From an uncultured Coriobacteriaceae bacterium (GTDB taxonomy: Bacteria > Actinomycetota > Coriobacteriia > Coriobacteriales > Atopobiaceae): a DNA stretch of 64,000 bases. Positions 25,994 through 36,917 of the stretch are shown one piece after another; the stretch's first letter is position 1, and each line of letters opens with the position of its first letter. The stretch spans positions 1-64,000 of the forward strand of contig CADALE010000019.1 of assembly GCA_902788705.1 (NCBI GenBank), read 5' to 3'. The notes below the pieces were generated by a model. It made no database searches, was not told the DNA's origin, and saw only the letters and a program-made list of their open reading frames with translations. Made by a program: the position numbers and the translations under genes.

Positions 25994-27412
25994 ATGGGCG
26001 TGCATGAGGAATGCGGGATTCTTGGCATCATCGCGCCAACGCCGGTCGATGTTGCCGACCTGTGCTACGTCGGCCTTCAGGCGCTCCAGCATCGTGGGCA
26101 GGAGAGCTGCGGCATTGTGGTGAACGATGACGGCGTGTTTTTCTCGCATAAGGACCTAGGGCTTGTCAGTGAGGTATTCGACGGGCGGAAGCTGGAATCC
26201 CTTCCTGCCTCAACGATGGCCGTCGCGCACGTGCGCTATGGGACAACGGGATCCAACAGCCGTGCCAATTGTCAACCCATAGAGGTCAACCACCAAAAGG
26301 GACGCATGGCACTCGCCCACAACGGCAACCTGTCGAATGCAACAGAACTGAGAATGGCGCTCGAGCTGTCGGGCGCCATTTTTCACAGCTCAAGCGATAC
26401 CGAGACCATCGCCTATATCGTGACGCGGGAACGCCTCTCGGCGCCCTCCATCGAGGAGGCGCTCAGCAGGGCCATGGACACATTGGAAGGGGCGTACTCA
26501 CTGGTTCTCATGTCTCCCCAGAAGCTCATCTGCGCGCGAGATCCCCACGGATTCAGGCCGCTCTGCTACGGGAAGACCTCTGACGGGATATATGTTGTCG
26601 CTTCTGAGAGCTGCGCACTCCAAGCTTTGGGGGCAACGTTCATCCGCGATGTTGATCCAGGGGAAATCATCGTGTTTGGCAAGGACAGCGTCACGTCCCG
26701 CAGGGAGCATTGCGGACGGGCATCCAAGCGTCTCTGTGTTTTCGAGTACATCTATTTCGCTCGTCCTGACTCAGTGATCGACGGCATCTCGGTGCATGCA
26801 TCACGCATCGCCGCAGGAAAAGCCCTGGCATGTGCTCACCCAGCTGAGGCAGACATCGTCATCGGGGCTCCGGACTCTGGGCTGGACGCGGCACTCGGCT
26901 TCAGCCACGAATCCGGCATCCCCTATGGGATAGGCCTCATCAAGAACAAGTACGTCGGCCGCACCTTCATCGCTCCCACGGGCAGGAAGGGACAGGTCAG
27001 GATCAAGCTCGCCGCCATAGAGTCTGCGGTCGTCGGCAAACGCGTCGTACTGGTGGATGACTCCATCGTGCGGGGCACCACCAGCAGACGGGTAGTTCAG
27101 CTTCTGCGTGACGCCGGCGCCCGCGAGGTGCACATGCGGATATCCGCCCCGCCGTTTTTGCACCCCTGCTTCTACGGCACCGACATCGACTCGGAAGGTC
27201 ACCTGATTGCCTGCAGGCACAGCGTGGCTGAGATCGCCTCCTTGATTGGCGCCGACAGCCTTGGCTACCTGCCTTTGGAAAAGCTTGCCTGTCTAACCTA
27301 CGGAAACGGGTACTGCGACGCATGCTTCAGCGGCACCTATCCCACAAGCATCCCCATCGGGCAAGGCAAGGACCGCTTTGAGCGACGCCTTTCCGAGGCG
27401 TCGGAAAGCTGA
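25994..27412 (+). CDS. purF: Amidophosphoribosyltransferase
   Basis: A 472-residue enzyme for the first committed step of purine synthesis: PRPP plus glutamine to phosphoribosylamine. The glutaminase nucleophile is Cys7 in HEECGILGI after a six-residue propeptide. RYGTTGSN and AHNGNLSN lie in the N-terminal half. The PRPP loop is VVLVDDSIVRGTTSRR (about 350). Cysteines near the end (CLTYGNGYCDACFSGTYP) match the 4Fe-4S type of Bacillus PurF. It is separated from the other purine genes and placed behind asnB, among glutamine-using enzymes. Its G+C looks slightly lower than asnB, an impression only. Confidence 0.96.
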   Translation: MGVHEECGILGIIAPTPVDVADLCYVGLQALQHRGQESCGIVVNDDGVFFSHKDLGLVSEVFDGRKLESLPASTMAVAHVRYGTTGSNSRANCQPIEVNHQKGRMALAHNGNLSNATELRMALELSGAIFHSSSDTETIAYIVTRERLSAPSIEEALSRAMDTLEGAYSLVLMSPQKLICARDPHGFRPLCYGKTSDGIYVVASESCALQALGATFIRDVDPGEIIVFGKDSVTSRREHCGRASKRLCVFEYIYFARPDSVIDGISVHASRIAAGKALACAHPAEADIVIGAPDSGLDAALGFSHESGIPYGIGLIKNKYVGRTFIAPTGRKGQVRIKLAAIESAVVGKRVVLVDDSIVRGTTSRRVVQLLRDAGAREVHMRISAPPFLHPCFYGTDIDSEGHLIACRHSVAEIASLIGADSLGYLPLEKLACLTYGNGYCDACFSGTYPTSIPIGQGKDRFERRLSEASES

Positions 27413-27615
27413 GCCTCTCTCTTCGCCCAAGCGATGTCGCCAATAGAAAAGGTCTCGTTACCTTCCCTCAACAAACTCTCTTGGCAGCAGAAATATCGCT
27501 GGCAACCAAACGTAACCCACAAAACGTCTTGCCGCAACAAACGGCATATGGCACTGAAACAGCAATCCTCGACCATGCCTTTCGTCGCAAGCATTCAGAC
27601 GACGAGAGGAGAGGT

Positions 27616-28515
27616 ATGAACAGAAGAGACTTCATCAGGCTCGCCCTGGCCGGCGCGACGCTTCCGGTCATGGGCGCGTTGGGTGGCTGCGGCCAGTCAG
27701 GTGACGACACCGCCCAGGCAGAGCCCCAGCTGGCCCAGTCCTCCACCGACACCCTGCGTGTGGGCATGGAGTGCGCCTATGCGCCCTTCAACTGGACCCA
27801 GGACGAGCCGACCACGCCTGATGGCGGTACCGCCGAGCCCATCTTTGGCAGCAACTACTATGCCTATGGCTACGACGTCGCGGTTGCCCAGATGCTCGCG
27901 GCCGAGCTCAACAAGGGGCTCGAGATTCACAAGGTAGAGTGGTCTTCCATCGGCATATCACTCGACTCGGGCGACTACGACTGCATCATTGCGGGCATGG
28001 GACGCACCGCGGAGCGGGAGATGGCCTATGCATTCACTACCCCCTACTACTACCGGGATAACTGCATCGTGGTGAGGAAGGATGGCCCCTACGCCGACGT
28101 GAAGGGTCTCTCCGACCTGACTGGGACGGGCTGCAAGGTTACGACGCAGCTGGGAACCGGATGGATTCCCCTGCTTGACCAGATTGAGGGGGCAGACACC
28201 GGCAGCAACTACGAGACCACCTCGGAGTGCTTCATGGCGGTCACCAACGGCGTTGCCGACATCTGCATCGTCGACCTGCCCACTGCGCAGTCGGCGCTCC
28301 TCACCAACCCTGACCTGCTCATCATCACGCTGGCGGAAGGAGACACCTTCACAGGCGACGACGAGATGGTCAACGTCTGCATCGCCACGAGGAAGGATGA
28401 CACCGAGCTGCGCGACAGCCTGCAGGCAGCCATGGATAGCATCGGTTGGAATGACAAGGCAACTATGGACGAGCTTATGGCGCGCGTAATCAGCCAGCAG
28501 CCGGCAGCGGTCTAG
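27616..28515 (+). CDS. Amino-acid ABC transporter, substrate-binding lipoprotein
   Basis: A 299-residue exported binding protein of family PF00497. The N-terminus MNRRDFIRLALAGATLPVMG has a twin-arginine pattern and is followed by LGGC, a lipobox, so it is likely a Tat-exported lipoprotein. The mature part contains TLRVGMECAYAPFNWTQ, GYDVAVAQMLAAEL and GMGRTAEREMAYAFTTPYY, standard for polar amino-acid binding proteins. It starts at the ATG at 27616 behind GAGAGGAGAGG. Permease and ATPase genes follow on the same strand. The ligand is not readable; the surrounding genes suggest a glutamate-, glutamine- or arginine-like amino acid. Confidence 0.92.
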   Translation: MNRRDFIRLALAGATLPVMGALGGCGQSGDDTAQAEPQLAQSSTDTLRVGMECAYAPFNWTQDEPTTPDGGTAEPIFGSNYYAYGYDVAVAQMLAAELNKGLEIHKVEWSSIGISLDSGDYDCIIAGMGRTAEREMAYAFTTPYYYRDNCIVVRKDGPYADVKGLSDLTGTGCKVTTQLGTGWIPLLDQIEGADTGSNYETTSECFMAVTNGVADICIVDLPTAQSALLTNPDLLIITLAEGDTFTGDDEMVNVCIATRKDDTELRDSLQAAMDSIGWNDKATMDELMARVISQQPAAV

Positions 28516-28600
28516 AAGGGCGCTCGGCGAATGGACGCAGCGGGCGACACAGGAATGGTTTGCCCGCACGTCCTGCCTCTTGACCAGGACGGAGATGGCC

Positions 28601-29371
28601 ATGGCCTTTGACTTCTTAACAATCACTAACCCGCAAAGCTCCCTTGAGTGGATGGTCTTTCTGACCCAGAAGTACTTCAGCATGTTTGTTGAGGGTACGT
28701 TGCTGACGCTCTACATCTCAATCATCGGCACGTTTCTGGGGTTTGCCCTCGGCTATGTCATCGGGGTCATCCAAGACCTCCAGGTGAGCAAGGTGGACCT
28801 CTTGCCCAAGAGGGTGCTCGTAGGCATCTGCAAGCTCGTGGCGAGCGCCTACGTCGAGCTCTTTCGCGACACGCCCATGATCGTGCAGGCCATGATTATC
28901 TACTACGGCATCCGTCAGGTGGGCGTCGACATCACTCCCGTAGCGGCAGGCATCCTCGTCACCGTACTCAACACCGGCGCATATATGGCCGAGACGGTAC
29001 GCGGCGGCATTGGATCCATTGACCTTGGGCAGCGCGAGGGCGCGTGGGCCATGGGTATGTCGCCATTGGCGACGATGCTGTACGTCGTGCTCCCACAGGC
29101 CTTCAGGAACATCCTCCCCGAGATGGCGAACACCTTCCTGACCAACCTCAAGATGACGTCAGTCCTGAACGTCATCGCCGTACAGGAGCTGTTCATGGCA
29201 GCCAAGACGGTGGGAGGCAATTACTACAAGTACTTCGAGAGCTACCTAGTGATTGCCGTCATCTACTTCGTGCTGTGCTTCCTCTTCAACAAAGTGTTCC
29301 TTCTTGTGGAGAAGTGGATCAGAGGCACCGACGACTACGCCCTGGCTATCGAGTACCTAGAGAGCGAGTAA
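28601..29371 (+). CDS. Amino-acid ABC transporter, permease
   Basis: A 256-residue inner-membrane protein of the HisM/GlnP type. Several hydrophobic segments are evident, beginning with [20 protein letters not shown]. The conserved cytoplasmic loop that docks on the ATPase reads [22 protein letters not shown], matching the EAAxxxG consensus. The start is the ATG at 28601 with CGGAG eight bases before it; an ATG two codons earlier overlaps that site. The ATPase gene begins 11 bp after its stop. Confidence 0.92.
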   Translation: MAFDFLTITNPQSSLEWMVFLTQKYFSMFVEGTLLTLYISIIGTFLGFALGYVIGVIQDLQVSKVDLLPKRVLVGICKLVASAYVELFRDTPMIVQAMIIYYGIRQVGVDITPVAAGILVTVLNTGAYMAETVRGGIGSIDLGQREGAWAMGMSPLATMLYVVLPQAFRNILPEMANTFLTNLKMTSVLNVIAVQELFMAAKTVGGNYYKYFESYLVIAVIYFVLCFLFNKVFLLVEKWIRGTDDYALAIEYLESE

Positions 29372-29382
29372 GGGGGGACGCG

Positions 29383-30123
29383 ATGGAAGAGGCAATCCTC
29401 GGCGTGCGTGACCTTAGCAAGTCCTTCGGTAACCACGAGGTCCTGCGCAAGATCGACATGGAGGTGTTCCCGAAAGAGATCATCTGCATCGTAGGCTCCT
29501 CCGGCTCGGGAAAGTCGACGCTTCTGCGCTGCATTAACCGGCTTGAGCGTCAGACCTCGGGACAGGTGCTCTTTCATGGGCAGGAGGTGCGCGACGTCCA
29601 GTCAGAAATCAACGAGTACCGCTCCAAGGTGGGCATGGTGTTCCAGTCCTTCAACCTGTTTGACCACCTCACGGTGCTCGACAACTGCATGCTCTGTACG
29701 CGCAAGGTGCTGCACCTCGCGAAGGACGAGGCCTTCGGCCGAGCGATCGAGCACTTGAAGCAGGTGGGAATGGCGCCCTTCATCCACGCCAAGCCCAGCC
29801 AGCTCTCGGGTGGGCAGAAGCAGCGCGTAGCCATTGCCCGTGCCCTCTGCATGAATCCCGAGGTGCTGCTGTTTGACGAGCCAACCTCCGCCCTTGACCC
29901 CGAGATGGTGGGCGAGGTGCTCACCGTCATGCGCCAGCTCGCAAGCACCGGGCTCACGATGGTGGTGGTGACGCACGAGATGGCGTTCGCACGGGACGTA
30001 TCCACGCGCACCATCTTCATGGACCGGGGCTTCGTGGTGGAGGACGCGCCGCCCCAAGAGCTGTTCCAACATCCCAAGAGCCCGCGCACCAGGGAGTTCT
30101 TGAGCAGATATCTCGAAGGATAG
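29383..30123 (+). CDS. Amino-acid ABC transporter, ATP-binding protein
   Basis: A 246-residue cytoplasmic ATPase. Walker A is GSSGSGKST (about 40-48), the Q-loop is in VFQSFNLF, the signature is [15 protein letters not shown] and Walker B is [15 protein letters not shown], with the H-loop in [10 protein letters not shown]. It belongs to the GlnQ/HisP group. AGGGGGGA lies before the ATG. It completes a three-gene importer, and two further genes follow closely. Confidence 0.95.
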   Translation: MEEAILGVRDLSKSFGNHEVLRKIDMEVFPKEIICIVGSSGSGKSTLLRCINRLERQTSGQVLFHGQEVRDVQSEINEYRSKVGMVFQSFNLFDHLTVLDNCMLCTRKVLHLAKDEAFGRAIEHLKQVGMAPFIHAKPSQLSGGQKQRVAIARALCMNPEVLLFDEPTSALDPEMVGEVLTVMRQLASTGLTMVVVTHEMAFARDVSTRTIFMDRGFVVEDAPPQELFQHPKSPRTREFLSRYLEG

Positions 30124-30148
30124 GGCAAGAAGAGAGGAGGTTGGAAAC

Positions 30149-30805
30149 GTGGAGAGATTCGTGGTGACCTTTGCGCGTGGCTTTGGCTCGGGAGGCAAGG
30201 AGATTGCCTCCATGGTGGCAAAGGATCTTGGCGTTCATTGCTATGAGAACCGCATCCTCACCCTGGCAAGCCAGATGAGCGGACTGGACAAGCGGCTCTT
30301 TCAGGAGGTCAACGAGCGGATGCGCGACTATGGGGGCATCTCAAGCTTCCTGCGCGGCCTTCCCCGCACAAGGACCTACCTCGCACGCAATGAGCGGTTC
30401 AAGTCTGATGACGAGCTCTTCGAGTTTCAGAGGAAGATCATCCTGGGCCTCGCTGACCAGGAGTCGTGCGTCATCGTGGGCAAGTGCGCAGACTATGTGC
30501 TCCGCGACCGGGAGAACGTGGTGAGCGTCTACATCGAGGCTCCACGTTCCTTCTGCGTGAAACGCACCATGGAGCACATGGGCGTCACCGAGGAGGTAGC
30601 CCACGCCACCATCGAGCGGACCGACAAGTACCGTGCCGACTACTACGCCTACTACACCAACGGCAACTACTGGACCAACCCCGTGAACTACGACATGACG
30701 CTCAACAGCGAGCGCATGGGCATCGCCGGCTGCGTACGCCTCATCGAGGACTACCTCGTGATTAAAGGCTTCGTCGACCACGGCGAGATTATGAGAAGCG
30801 AATGA
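30149..30805 (+). CDS. Cytidylate kinase-like protein
   Basis: A 218-residue protein of the cytidylate-kinase-like family (PF13189). The nucleotide loop is FGSGGKEIASMVAKDLG near the N-terminus; later parts read CVIVGKCADYVLRD and VYIEAPRSFCVKRTMEHMGVTEEVA. Members resemble CMP kinase but their substrates are mostly unproven. It starts with GTG behind GAGAGGAGG. It sits 25 bp after the importer ATPase and 16 bp before the aminotransferase, so it is probably cotranscribed with amino-acid uptake genes, which does not explain its role. Confidence 0.85.
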   Translation: MERFVVTFARGFGSGGKEIASMVAKDLGVHCYENRILTLASQMSGLDKRLFQEVNERMRDYGGISSFLRGLPRTRTYLARNERFKSDDELFEFQRKIILGLADQESCVIVGKCADYVLRDRENVVSVYIEAPRSFCVKRTMEHMGVTEEVAHATIERTDKYRADYYAYYTNGNYWTNPVNYDMTLNSERMGIAGCVRLIEDYLVIKGFVDHGEIMRSE

Positions 30806-30821
30806 GAGAGCGAGCAGCCTT

Positions 30822-32042
30822 ATGAGACTCAAGGACACAGGCCGCACGGCCCAGGACATCAAGGACCTCGTCGCCACGTACATGATCGACACCTACGAGC
30901 GCTATGAATTCGTGGCCGACTACGCGAAGGACCAATACCTCTATGACGGCGAGGGTGGGCGCTACCTTGACTTCTATGCGGGCATCGCCGTCAACTCTGC
31001 CGGGAACTGCAACCCCCGCGTGGTGGAGGCGGTCATTGACGAGGCACAGACCCTCATGCAGACGTTCAACTATCCCTACACCATCCCACAGGCGCTGCTC
31101 GCCGAGAAGGTATGCACCACGATTGGCATGGACAAGATCTTCTACCAGAACTCGGGCACCGAGGCAAACGAGGCCATGATCAAGATGGCCCGCAAGTATG
31201 GCATCGAGAACTACGGCCCCAATCGCTACCACATCGTCACGGCAAAGATGGGCTTCCATGGCAGGACCTTCGGCTCGATGTCCGCGACGGGCCAGCCGGG
31301 AAACGGCTGCCAGGTGGGCTTTGGCCCCATGACCTACGGATTCTCGTACGCGCCGTTCAACGACCTGCAGGCGTTCAAGGACGCCTGCACCGAAAACACC
31401 ATCGCCATCATGGTGGAGCCCGTCCAGGGGGAGGGCGGCGTGCACCCGGCAACCCAGGAGTTCATGCGGGGACTGCGCGCCTTCTGCGACGAGAATGACA
31501 TGCTCCTGCTCATTGACGAGGTGCAGACCGGTTGGTGCCGCACGGGCAAGGTCATGAGCTACATGCACTATGGCATCAAGCCTGACATTGTCTCGATGGC
31601 CAAGGCACTGGGTGGCGGCATGCCCATCGGTGCCATCTGCGCCACCGACAAGGTCGCCAAAGCCTTCTCGCCTGGGTCGCACGGATCAACCTTTGGTGGG
31701 CACCCGGTGTGCTGCGCCGCGGCCCTTGCCCAAATCGAGGAGCTGCTGTCACGCGACCTCGCGGGAAATGCCGACAAGATGGGCGCCTACCTCATGGAAA
31801 GGCTTGCCACACTGCCACACGTACGCGAGGTACGAGGCCAGGGCCTCATGATTGGCATCGAGCTCGAGGAAGGTTTTGGGGCCGTGGACGTGAAGCATGG
31901 CTGCCTCGAGCGCCACTTGCTTGTAACCGCCATCGGAGACAGCGTCATCCGCCTCGTGCCACCGCTCATCATCGACGAGGATGACTGCGACGCAGCTTGC
32001 GGGATCATCGGCAGCGCCATCGAGGCCATTAGCGAGGATTAG
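30822..32042 (+). CDS. Class III aminotransferase (ArgD/GabT-like)
   Basis: A 406-residue PLP enzyme. Seen are YQNSGTEANEAMIKMARKYG (phosphate-binding region), GFHGRTFGSMSATGQ, VEPVQGEGGVHPAT, LIDEVQTGWCRTGK and the PLP lysine K261 in SMAKALGGGMPIGA. This pattern covers acetylornithine, ornithine and 4-aminobutyrate aminotransferases, and the GRTFGSMSATGQ stretch leans toward the acetylornithine type. An argC gene exists at 54233-55171, but no other arginine genes are present, so the substrate stays open. It ends the importer-linked unit, and a 12-bp hairpin follows 7 bp later. Confidence 0.88.
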   Translation: MRLKDTGRTAQDIKDLVATYMIDTYERYEFVADYAKDQYLYDGEGGRYLDFYAGIAVNSAGNCNPRVVEAVIDEAQTLMQTFNYPYTIPQALLAEKVCTTIGMDKIFYQNSGTEANEAMIKMARKYGIENYGPNRYHIVTAKMGFHGRTFGSMSATGQPGNGCQVGFGPMTYGFSYAPFNDLQAFKDACTENTIAIMVEPVQGEGGVHPATQEFMRGLRAFCDENDMLLLIDEVQTGWCRTGKVMSYMHYGIKPDIVSMAKALGGGMPIGAICATDKVAKAFSPGSHGSTFGGHPVCCAAALAQIEELLSRDLAGNADKMGAYLMERLATLPHVREVRGQGLMIGIELEEGFGAVDVKHGCLERHLLVTAIGDSVIRLVPPLIIDEDDCDAACGIIGSAIEAISED

Positions 32043-32048
32043 GAACCC

Positions 32049-32085
32049 GTGCAAAGGGCCAGCTTGGATTTCCGGCCCTTTGCAC
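32049..32085 (+). terminator. Hairpin after the aminotransferase gene
   Basis: GTGCAAAGGGCC (32049-32060) is perfectly complementary to GGCCCTTTGCAC (32074-32085), loop 13 nt. No T run follows. It marks the likely 3' end of the importer operon. The remaining 160 bp to carA show no clear feature beyond the GAAAGGAG ribosome site. Confidence 0.65.
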
Positions 32086-32246
32086 GCATGATACGACAGC
32101 GCTTCTCTTCGATGACGCGTACACGTCAGGGACATGGACGTTTGGTCACGCCTTTTTCGCCTTGGCCTTTCCGAACATAGACTCAAGAGTTGGAGGCGCG
32201 GTCCTAGCACTGCCGCATGCCCTTACCTCCCGAAAGGAGCCTACGC

Positions 32247-33569
32247 ATGAATCCCCTTGCGTCCAGAGACACCCTTCCTCACGCACTTCTCGCGCTGGAG
32301 GACGGGAGCAGCTATTACGGGTTTGCTTGTGGGGCCATGGGCGAGGCGTTTGGTGAGGTGGTGTTCAACACCTCCATGGTGGGCTACCAAGAGATCGTGA
32401 CCGACCCCAGCTACGCAGGCCAGATCGTGACGCTCACCTATCCGCAGGTAGGCAACTACGGCGTCAGCGATGAGGCCATGCAGTCCACGGGAACGGCGCT
32501 CAAGGGGCTCGTCGTGCGGGACATGTGTCACACCCCCTCCCATTGGCAGTCTTTGGGCAGCTTTCCAGACTTCCTTCGCGCGCATCGAGTCGTGGCAATC
32601 GAGGGCGTTGACACTCGCGCATTGACGTTGAGGATCCGCAGTTCGGGCGCCATGCGCGCGGCCATCTCCACCGTCGATCTCGATCCCGAGAGCCTCGTAG
32701 CGCGCGTAGCCGCTAGCCCGGCCATCAGCGCGCACAATTATGTGGCCGACGTCTCGCCGCGCCAAGAGCGCAAACTTGCCGCATGCTCCTTCTCGGCAGT
32801 AGAGTCCCCTGAGGAGCCTTTGCGTGTCGTGGCGTTCGACTGTGGCGAGAAGCGTGGCATCGAGAAGGGGCTTGTGGCTGCGGGCTGCGAGGTGATAGCC
32901 GTGCCCTTCGACACTCCCGCGTCACGCGTACGCGCACTTTCCCCTGACGGAGTGTTCTTCTCAAATGGGCCTGGAGACCCAAATCAGGTCACCCAGACCG
33001 CGTGTGCCGCGCGCGACCTTTTGGGGACAGTGCCCGTCTTTGGCATCTGCCTTGGCCACCAGCTAATTTCCATGGCGGCAGGTGCCCAAATAGAGAAGCT
33101 GCCTTTTGGACACCATGGCGGCAACGAGCCCGTGATGAACCTCCTCACGCATAGGGTTGAGATCACGTCGCAGAACCACAACTATGGCCTGGTCTTCGAG
33201 AGCATGGGACCACTCGTGAGCGAACTATCAGCCGGGGAGACTGCCCACGTGCACGATCTGCGCGCTTGGGTCGAACGCGGCGTCGCGCCGGTTGTGCAGA
33301 CAAGGCATGCGGGTAGGGTGCGGCTCACGCACGTGAACCTCAACGACGGAACGCCTGAGGGTATCCAGTTTCTCGATGTGCCGGCGTTCAGCGTGCAGTA
33401 TCACCCAGAGAGCAGGCCGGGACCTCATGATTCCCGCTACCTCTTCCAGGCATTCGTGCGCCTGATGGAAGCCTGGCACAACCGCACGTCAGGGTCTGCC
33501 GACCTCAGTCTCAGCTACCTCGCCATTGACGTACGCGAAGGGAGACCTCATCATGCCGAGGCGCGATGA
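32247..33569 (+). CDS. carA: Carbamoyl-phosphate synthase, small (glutaminase) subunit
   Basis: A 440-residue subunit that hydrolyses glutamine and passes ammonia to CarB. The N-terminal CarA domain includes [26 protein letters not shown] sequence ([13 protein letters not shown]). The class I glutaminase has its nucleophile Cys268 in [11 protein letters not shown] and a catalytic His in QYHPES. It is about 60 residues longer than E. coli CarA (382), mostly a C-terminal tail. GAAAGGAG precedes the ATG at 32247. Its last 17 bases overlap the start of carB, so the two are coupled. Confidence 0.96.
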   Translation: MNPLASRDTLPHALLALEDGSSYYGFACGAMGEAFGEVVFNTSMVGYQEIVTDPSYAGQIVTLTYPQVGNYGVSDEAMQSTGTALKGLVVRDMCHTPSHWQSLGSFPDFLRAHRVVAIEGVDTRALTLRIRSSGAMRAAISTVDLDPESLVARVAASPAISAHNYVADVSPRQERKLAACSFSAVESPEEPLRVVAFDCGEKRGIEKGLVAAGCEVIAVPFDTPASRVRALSPDGVFFSNGPGDPNQVTQTACAARDLLGTVPVFGICLGHQLISMAAGAQIEKLPFGHHGGNEPVMNLLTHRVEITSQNHNYGLVFESMGPLVSELSAGETAHVHDLRAWVERGVAPVVQTRHAGRVRLTHVNLNDGTPEGIQFLDVPAFSVQYHPESRPGPHDSRYLFQAFVRLMEAWHNRTSGSADLSLSYLAIDVREGRPHHAEAR

Positions 33570-36500
33570 CATCAACAAAGTGCTGGTCATAGGTTCAGGC
33601 CCCATCGTCATCGGCCAAGCCTGCGAGTTCGATTACTCTGGCACCCAAGCCTGTCGCGCGCTTCGTCGCGAGGGCTACGAGGTAGTGCTCGTCAACTCCA
33701 ACCCAGCCACCATCATGACCGACCCTGAGACCGCAGAGCGCACGTACGTGGAACCCATCACCGTGGAAGCCGTCACGCGCGTCATCGAGCGTGAACGGCC
33801 CGACGCGCTGCTGCCCAACATGGGAGGCCAGACCGCACTCAACTGCGCAGTCGCCCTAGGCGAGGCCGGCGTGCTCGAGCGTTATGGTGTGGAGGTCATT
33901 GGCTGTAACCTTGATTCCATTCGCATGGGCGAGGACCGCGAACTCTTTGCTGCTGCCATGCGCGAAATCGGGTTAGAGGTCGCAGACTCCGGGTTCGCCC
34001 ATACGCTCGACGAGGCGATCGACATTGCGGGAGGGCTCGGCTACCCCGTGGTGATACGCCCCAGCTTCACCCTTGGTGGGTCGGGAGGTGGCATCGCCCA
34101 CGACGAAGACGAGCTCCGTCTCATCGCGGGGCAGGGCCTCGCTCTCTCCCCAACCAATGAAGTACTGGTAGAGCAGTCCATCGAGGGTTGGAAAGAGATT
34201 GAGATGGAGGTCATGCGAGACACCGCGGGCAACGGCATCGTGATCTGCTCTATCGAGAACCTCGACCCGATGGGCGTGCACACGGGCGACTCCATCACCG
34301 TAGCACCCGCGCAGACGCTTTCCGACGAGGAGCTGCAGCGCCTGCGCGACTACTCGCTTGCCTGCCTGGAGCGCGTGGGCGTAGCCACCGGCGGCTCCAA
34401 CGTGCAGTTTGCGGTCAACCCCGATGACGGCCGCGTGATCATTATCGAAATGAACCCGCGCGTCAGCAGGAGCTCGGCCCTGGCATCCAAGGCCACGGGA
34501 TTCCCCATCGCCAAGGCTGCCGCGCTTCTTGCCGTAGGCTACACCCTCGACGAGGTCACGAACGACATCACCCGCGTGACGCCTGCCTGCTTCGAGCCCT
34601 CCGTCGACTATTGTGTGGTGAAAGTCCCACGGTTCGCCTTCGAGAAGTTCAAGGGCACGAGCGAGGAACTCACCACGCGCATGAAGAGCGTGGGCGAGGC
34701 AATGGCCATTGGGCGTTCCTTTGAGGAGGCACTTCAGAAAGCTCTTCGCTCACTCGAGGACGACCATATGGGTCTTGGGGCAGTCGGGGTGGCACGCTAC
34801 GACGAGGAGCGGTTTGACGAGCTTGTCGCACGGCCCACGCCAGAGCGCATCTACTACGTTGCCGAGGCACTCAGGCGTGGCTGGAGCGTCAAGCGTATTG
34901 CGGCACTTACCCACATTGACCCCTGGTACCTGCACCGCATTGCCGACATCGTCGCCGCCGAGCGCACCATTGCCCGCCTCGGCATATCAGGTCTGAATCG
35001 CGACCACCTGCTCGCGGCAAAGCAGATGGGCTTCTCTGACGCGCAGATTGCCTGGCTTACCAAGAGTTCGGAGGAGGTCGTACGAGCGGTGCGGCAGGCA
35101 CTAGGCGTGCGCCCCGTCGTGAAGACGGTCGATACCTGCGCCGGCGAGTTCGCCGCTCAGACAGGCTATCACTACCTCACCTACGAGTCGGGAGGCGCAA
35201 GCGAACATACCGTGGCTGCCAAGCCACGTGTGTTGATCCTCTCTGCCGGACCCAATCGAATCGGACAGGGAATCGAGTTTGACTATTGCTGTGTGCACGC
35301 CGCCTACGCGCTGCGCGAGCGTGGCTTCGAGACGGTGATGCTCAACTGCAACCCCGAGACCGTCTCCACCGACTATGATACGAGCGATCGCCTCTATTTT
35401 GAGCCACTTACCTTCGAGGATGTCATGAACGTTGTCGAGGCCGAACAGCCCGATGGGGTCATTGTCACGTTGGGAGGCCAAACGCCCATCAAGCTGGCGC
35501 GACAGATGGAACGGGCGGGCGTACCCATCATGGGCACACAGCCGGATGCCATTGACCTCGCCGAGGACCGCAACCGCTTCAGCACCCTGCTTGATCAACT
35601 GGGCATTGCGTACCCGCCCTCATCGGTTGCCTCAACGCCCGAGGAGGCCCGTCGTGCTGCACGCACGCTGGGATATCCCCTCATCGTGCGGCCGAGCTAT
35701 GTGCTGGGTGGCCGCGGGATGGCCATCGTCTATGCCGATGAGGCACTCACGACCTACATGGCTAGCGCCGCACGCGTCACACCAGACCATCCCGTCTACC
35801 TTGATGCGTTCTTGGAGGACGCAATCGAACTCGATGTCGACGCGCTCGCAGATGGTGAGACGTGTTACGTGGGAGCCGTGCTCGAGCACATCGAGGAGTG
35901 TGGCATCCATTCCGGAGACTCAGCCTGCTGCTATCCGCCCTTCTCGCTCTCGGACGCCATGGTGGAGCGCATTCGCCAGACAACGAGAGAGCTTGCCCTT
36001 TCCTGTGAGATTCGCGGCCTGCTCAACGTGCAGTACGCCGTCAAGGACGAGCAGCTCTACGTGATAGAGCTCAATCCGCGCGCTAGCCGCACCGTGCCCT
36101 TCTCGTCTAAGGCGTGTGGGGTGCCCTTGGCGAAGTACGCCGCGCGCATCATGGCAGGTGAACGAGTTCATGATCTGGGTCTACCCCCTGAGACCCGCGA
36201 GCCCACACACTTTGCCGTGAAGGAGGCCGTCATGCCTTGGGTGCGCTTCCCAGGAGCCGACGTGCGACTTGGACCCGAGATGAAATCCACGGGCGAGGTC
36301 ATGGGCATTGCTGCCACTTTCCCCGAAGCCTATGCCAAGACGAGACAGGCCATTGACTACGAGATGCCGGCTGAAGGCTCGGTCTTCATCAGCGTGAGAG
36401 ACGCCGACAAGCGATCCATTGCCCCTGTCGCGCTCTTCCTCTCTCTGATGGGCTATCACATCATGGCGACAAGGGGAACGGCAAAGACGTTGCGGGCGGC

Positions 36501-36768
36501 GGGGATTGCCTGCGAGGTGCTTGAGCGCATTGGCGAGGGTCACCCTAACGTCCTCGACGAAATGGAGGCGGGTGCGGTCTCCTTCATCATCAACACCCCG
36601 CATGGCCATGACTCACGTGGAGATGGCGAGCTGCTGCGGAGCGCTGCGGTCAGCAGGGGCATCTCGTTGGTAAGCACGCTCTCGGGTGCCACTGCGCTGC
36701 TCCAGGCTCTTGCAATCCTGCGCGAAAGCGCTGCGCTCCCCATCTACGCGCTCCAAGACCTCGGATAG
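33553..36768 (+). CDS. carB: Carbamoyl-phosphate synthase, large subunit
   Basis: A 1071-residue enzyme with the duplicated ATP-grasp layout of CarB. The first half starts [22 protein letters not shown] and the second repeats it as [19 protein letters not shown]. Both halves show the GGRG- or GGSGGG-type ATP loops ([18 protein letters not shown]) and ENP/ELNPR metal motifs ([21 protein letters not shown]). The C-terminal allosteric domain ends the protein. It makes carbamoyl phosphate for pyrimidines and arginine. No other pyrimidine genes are in the window. The start ATG at 33553 lies inside the end of carA. Confidence 0.97.
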   Translation: MPRRDDINKVLVIGSGPIVIGQACEFDYSGTQACRALRREGYEVVLVNSNPATIMTDPETAERTYVEPITVEAVTRVIERERPDALLPNMGGQTALNCAVALGEAGVLERYGVEVIGCNLDSIRMGEDRELFAAAMREIGLEVADSGFAHTLDEAIDIAGGLGYPVVIRPSFTLGGSGGGIAHDEDELRLIAGQGLALSPTNEVLVEQSIEGWKEIEMEVMRDTAGNGIVICSIENLDPMGVHTGDSITVAPAQTLSDEELQRLRDYSLACLERVGVATGGSNVQFAVNPDDGRVIIIEMNPRVSRSSALASKATGFPIAKAAALLAVGYTLDEVTNDITRVTPACFEPSVDYCVVKVPRFAFEKFKGTSEELTTRMKSVGEAMAIGRSFEEALQKALRSLEDDHMGLGAVGVARYDEERFDELVARPTPERIYYVAEALRRGWSVKRIAALTHIDPWYLHRIADIVAAERTIARLGISGLNRDHLLAAKQMGFSDAQIAWLTKSSEEVVRAVRQALGVRPVVKTVDTCAGEFAAQTGYHYLTYESGGASEHTVAAKPRVLILSAGPNRIGQGIEFDYCCVHAAYALRERGFETVMLNCNPETVSTDYDTSDRLYFEPLTFEDVMNVVEAEQPDGVIVTLGGQTPIKLARQMERAGVPIMGTQPDAIDLAEDRNRFSTLLDQLGIAYPPSSVASTPEEARRAARTLGYPLIVRPSYVLGGRGMAIVYADEALTTYMASAARVTPDHPVYLDAFLEDAIELDVDALADGETCYVGAVLEHIEECGIHSGDSACCYPPFSLSDAMVERIRQTTRELALSCEIRGLLNVQYAVKDEQLYVIELNPRASRTVPFSSKACGVPLAKYAARIMAGERVHDLGLPPETREPTHFAVKEAVMPWVRFPGADVRLGPEMKSTGEVMGIAATFPEAYAKTRQAIDYEMPAEGSVFISVRDADKRSIAPVALFLSLMGYHIMATRGTAKTLRAAGIACEVLERIGEGHPNVLDEMEAGAVSFIINTPHGHDSRGDGELLRSAAVSRGISLVSTLSGATALLQALAILRESAALPIYALQDLG

Positions 36769-36917
36769 CAACGTAAGCTCTCGACCCCGAGGCTTGGAGG
36801 TGTGAACGAAACAGGTGGGGGGTCGGCAACTATACCCGAAGCTATAACCCCCATGGTCATCGGTAGGATAGAAGTTCCGCCCAGCGACACATGCACGCTG
36901 CCATGTCTCTGAGAAAC

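Noticed and set aside
24320..26149. 609-residue minus-strand frame opposite asnB
   Set aside because: Same type of antisense frame; asnB has every catalytic motif.
36769..36917. Bidirectional terminator between carB and the phosphatase
   Set aside because: Some G and C runs (GGGGGG near 36817, CCCCC near 36848) could pair, but the stem is short and interrupted, with no T tract.
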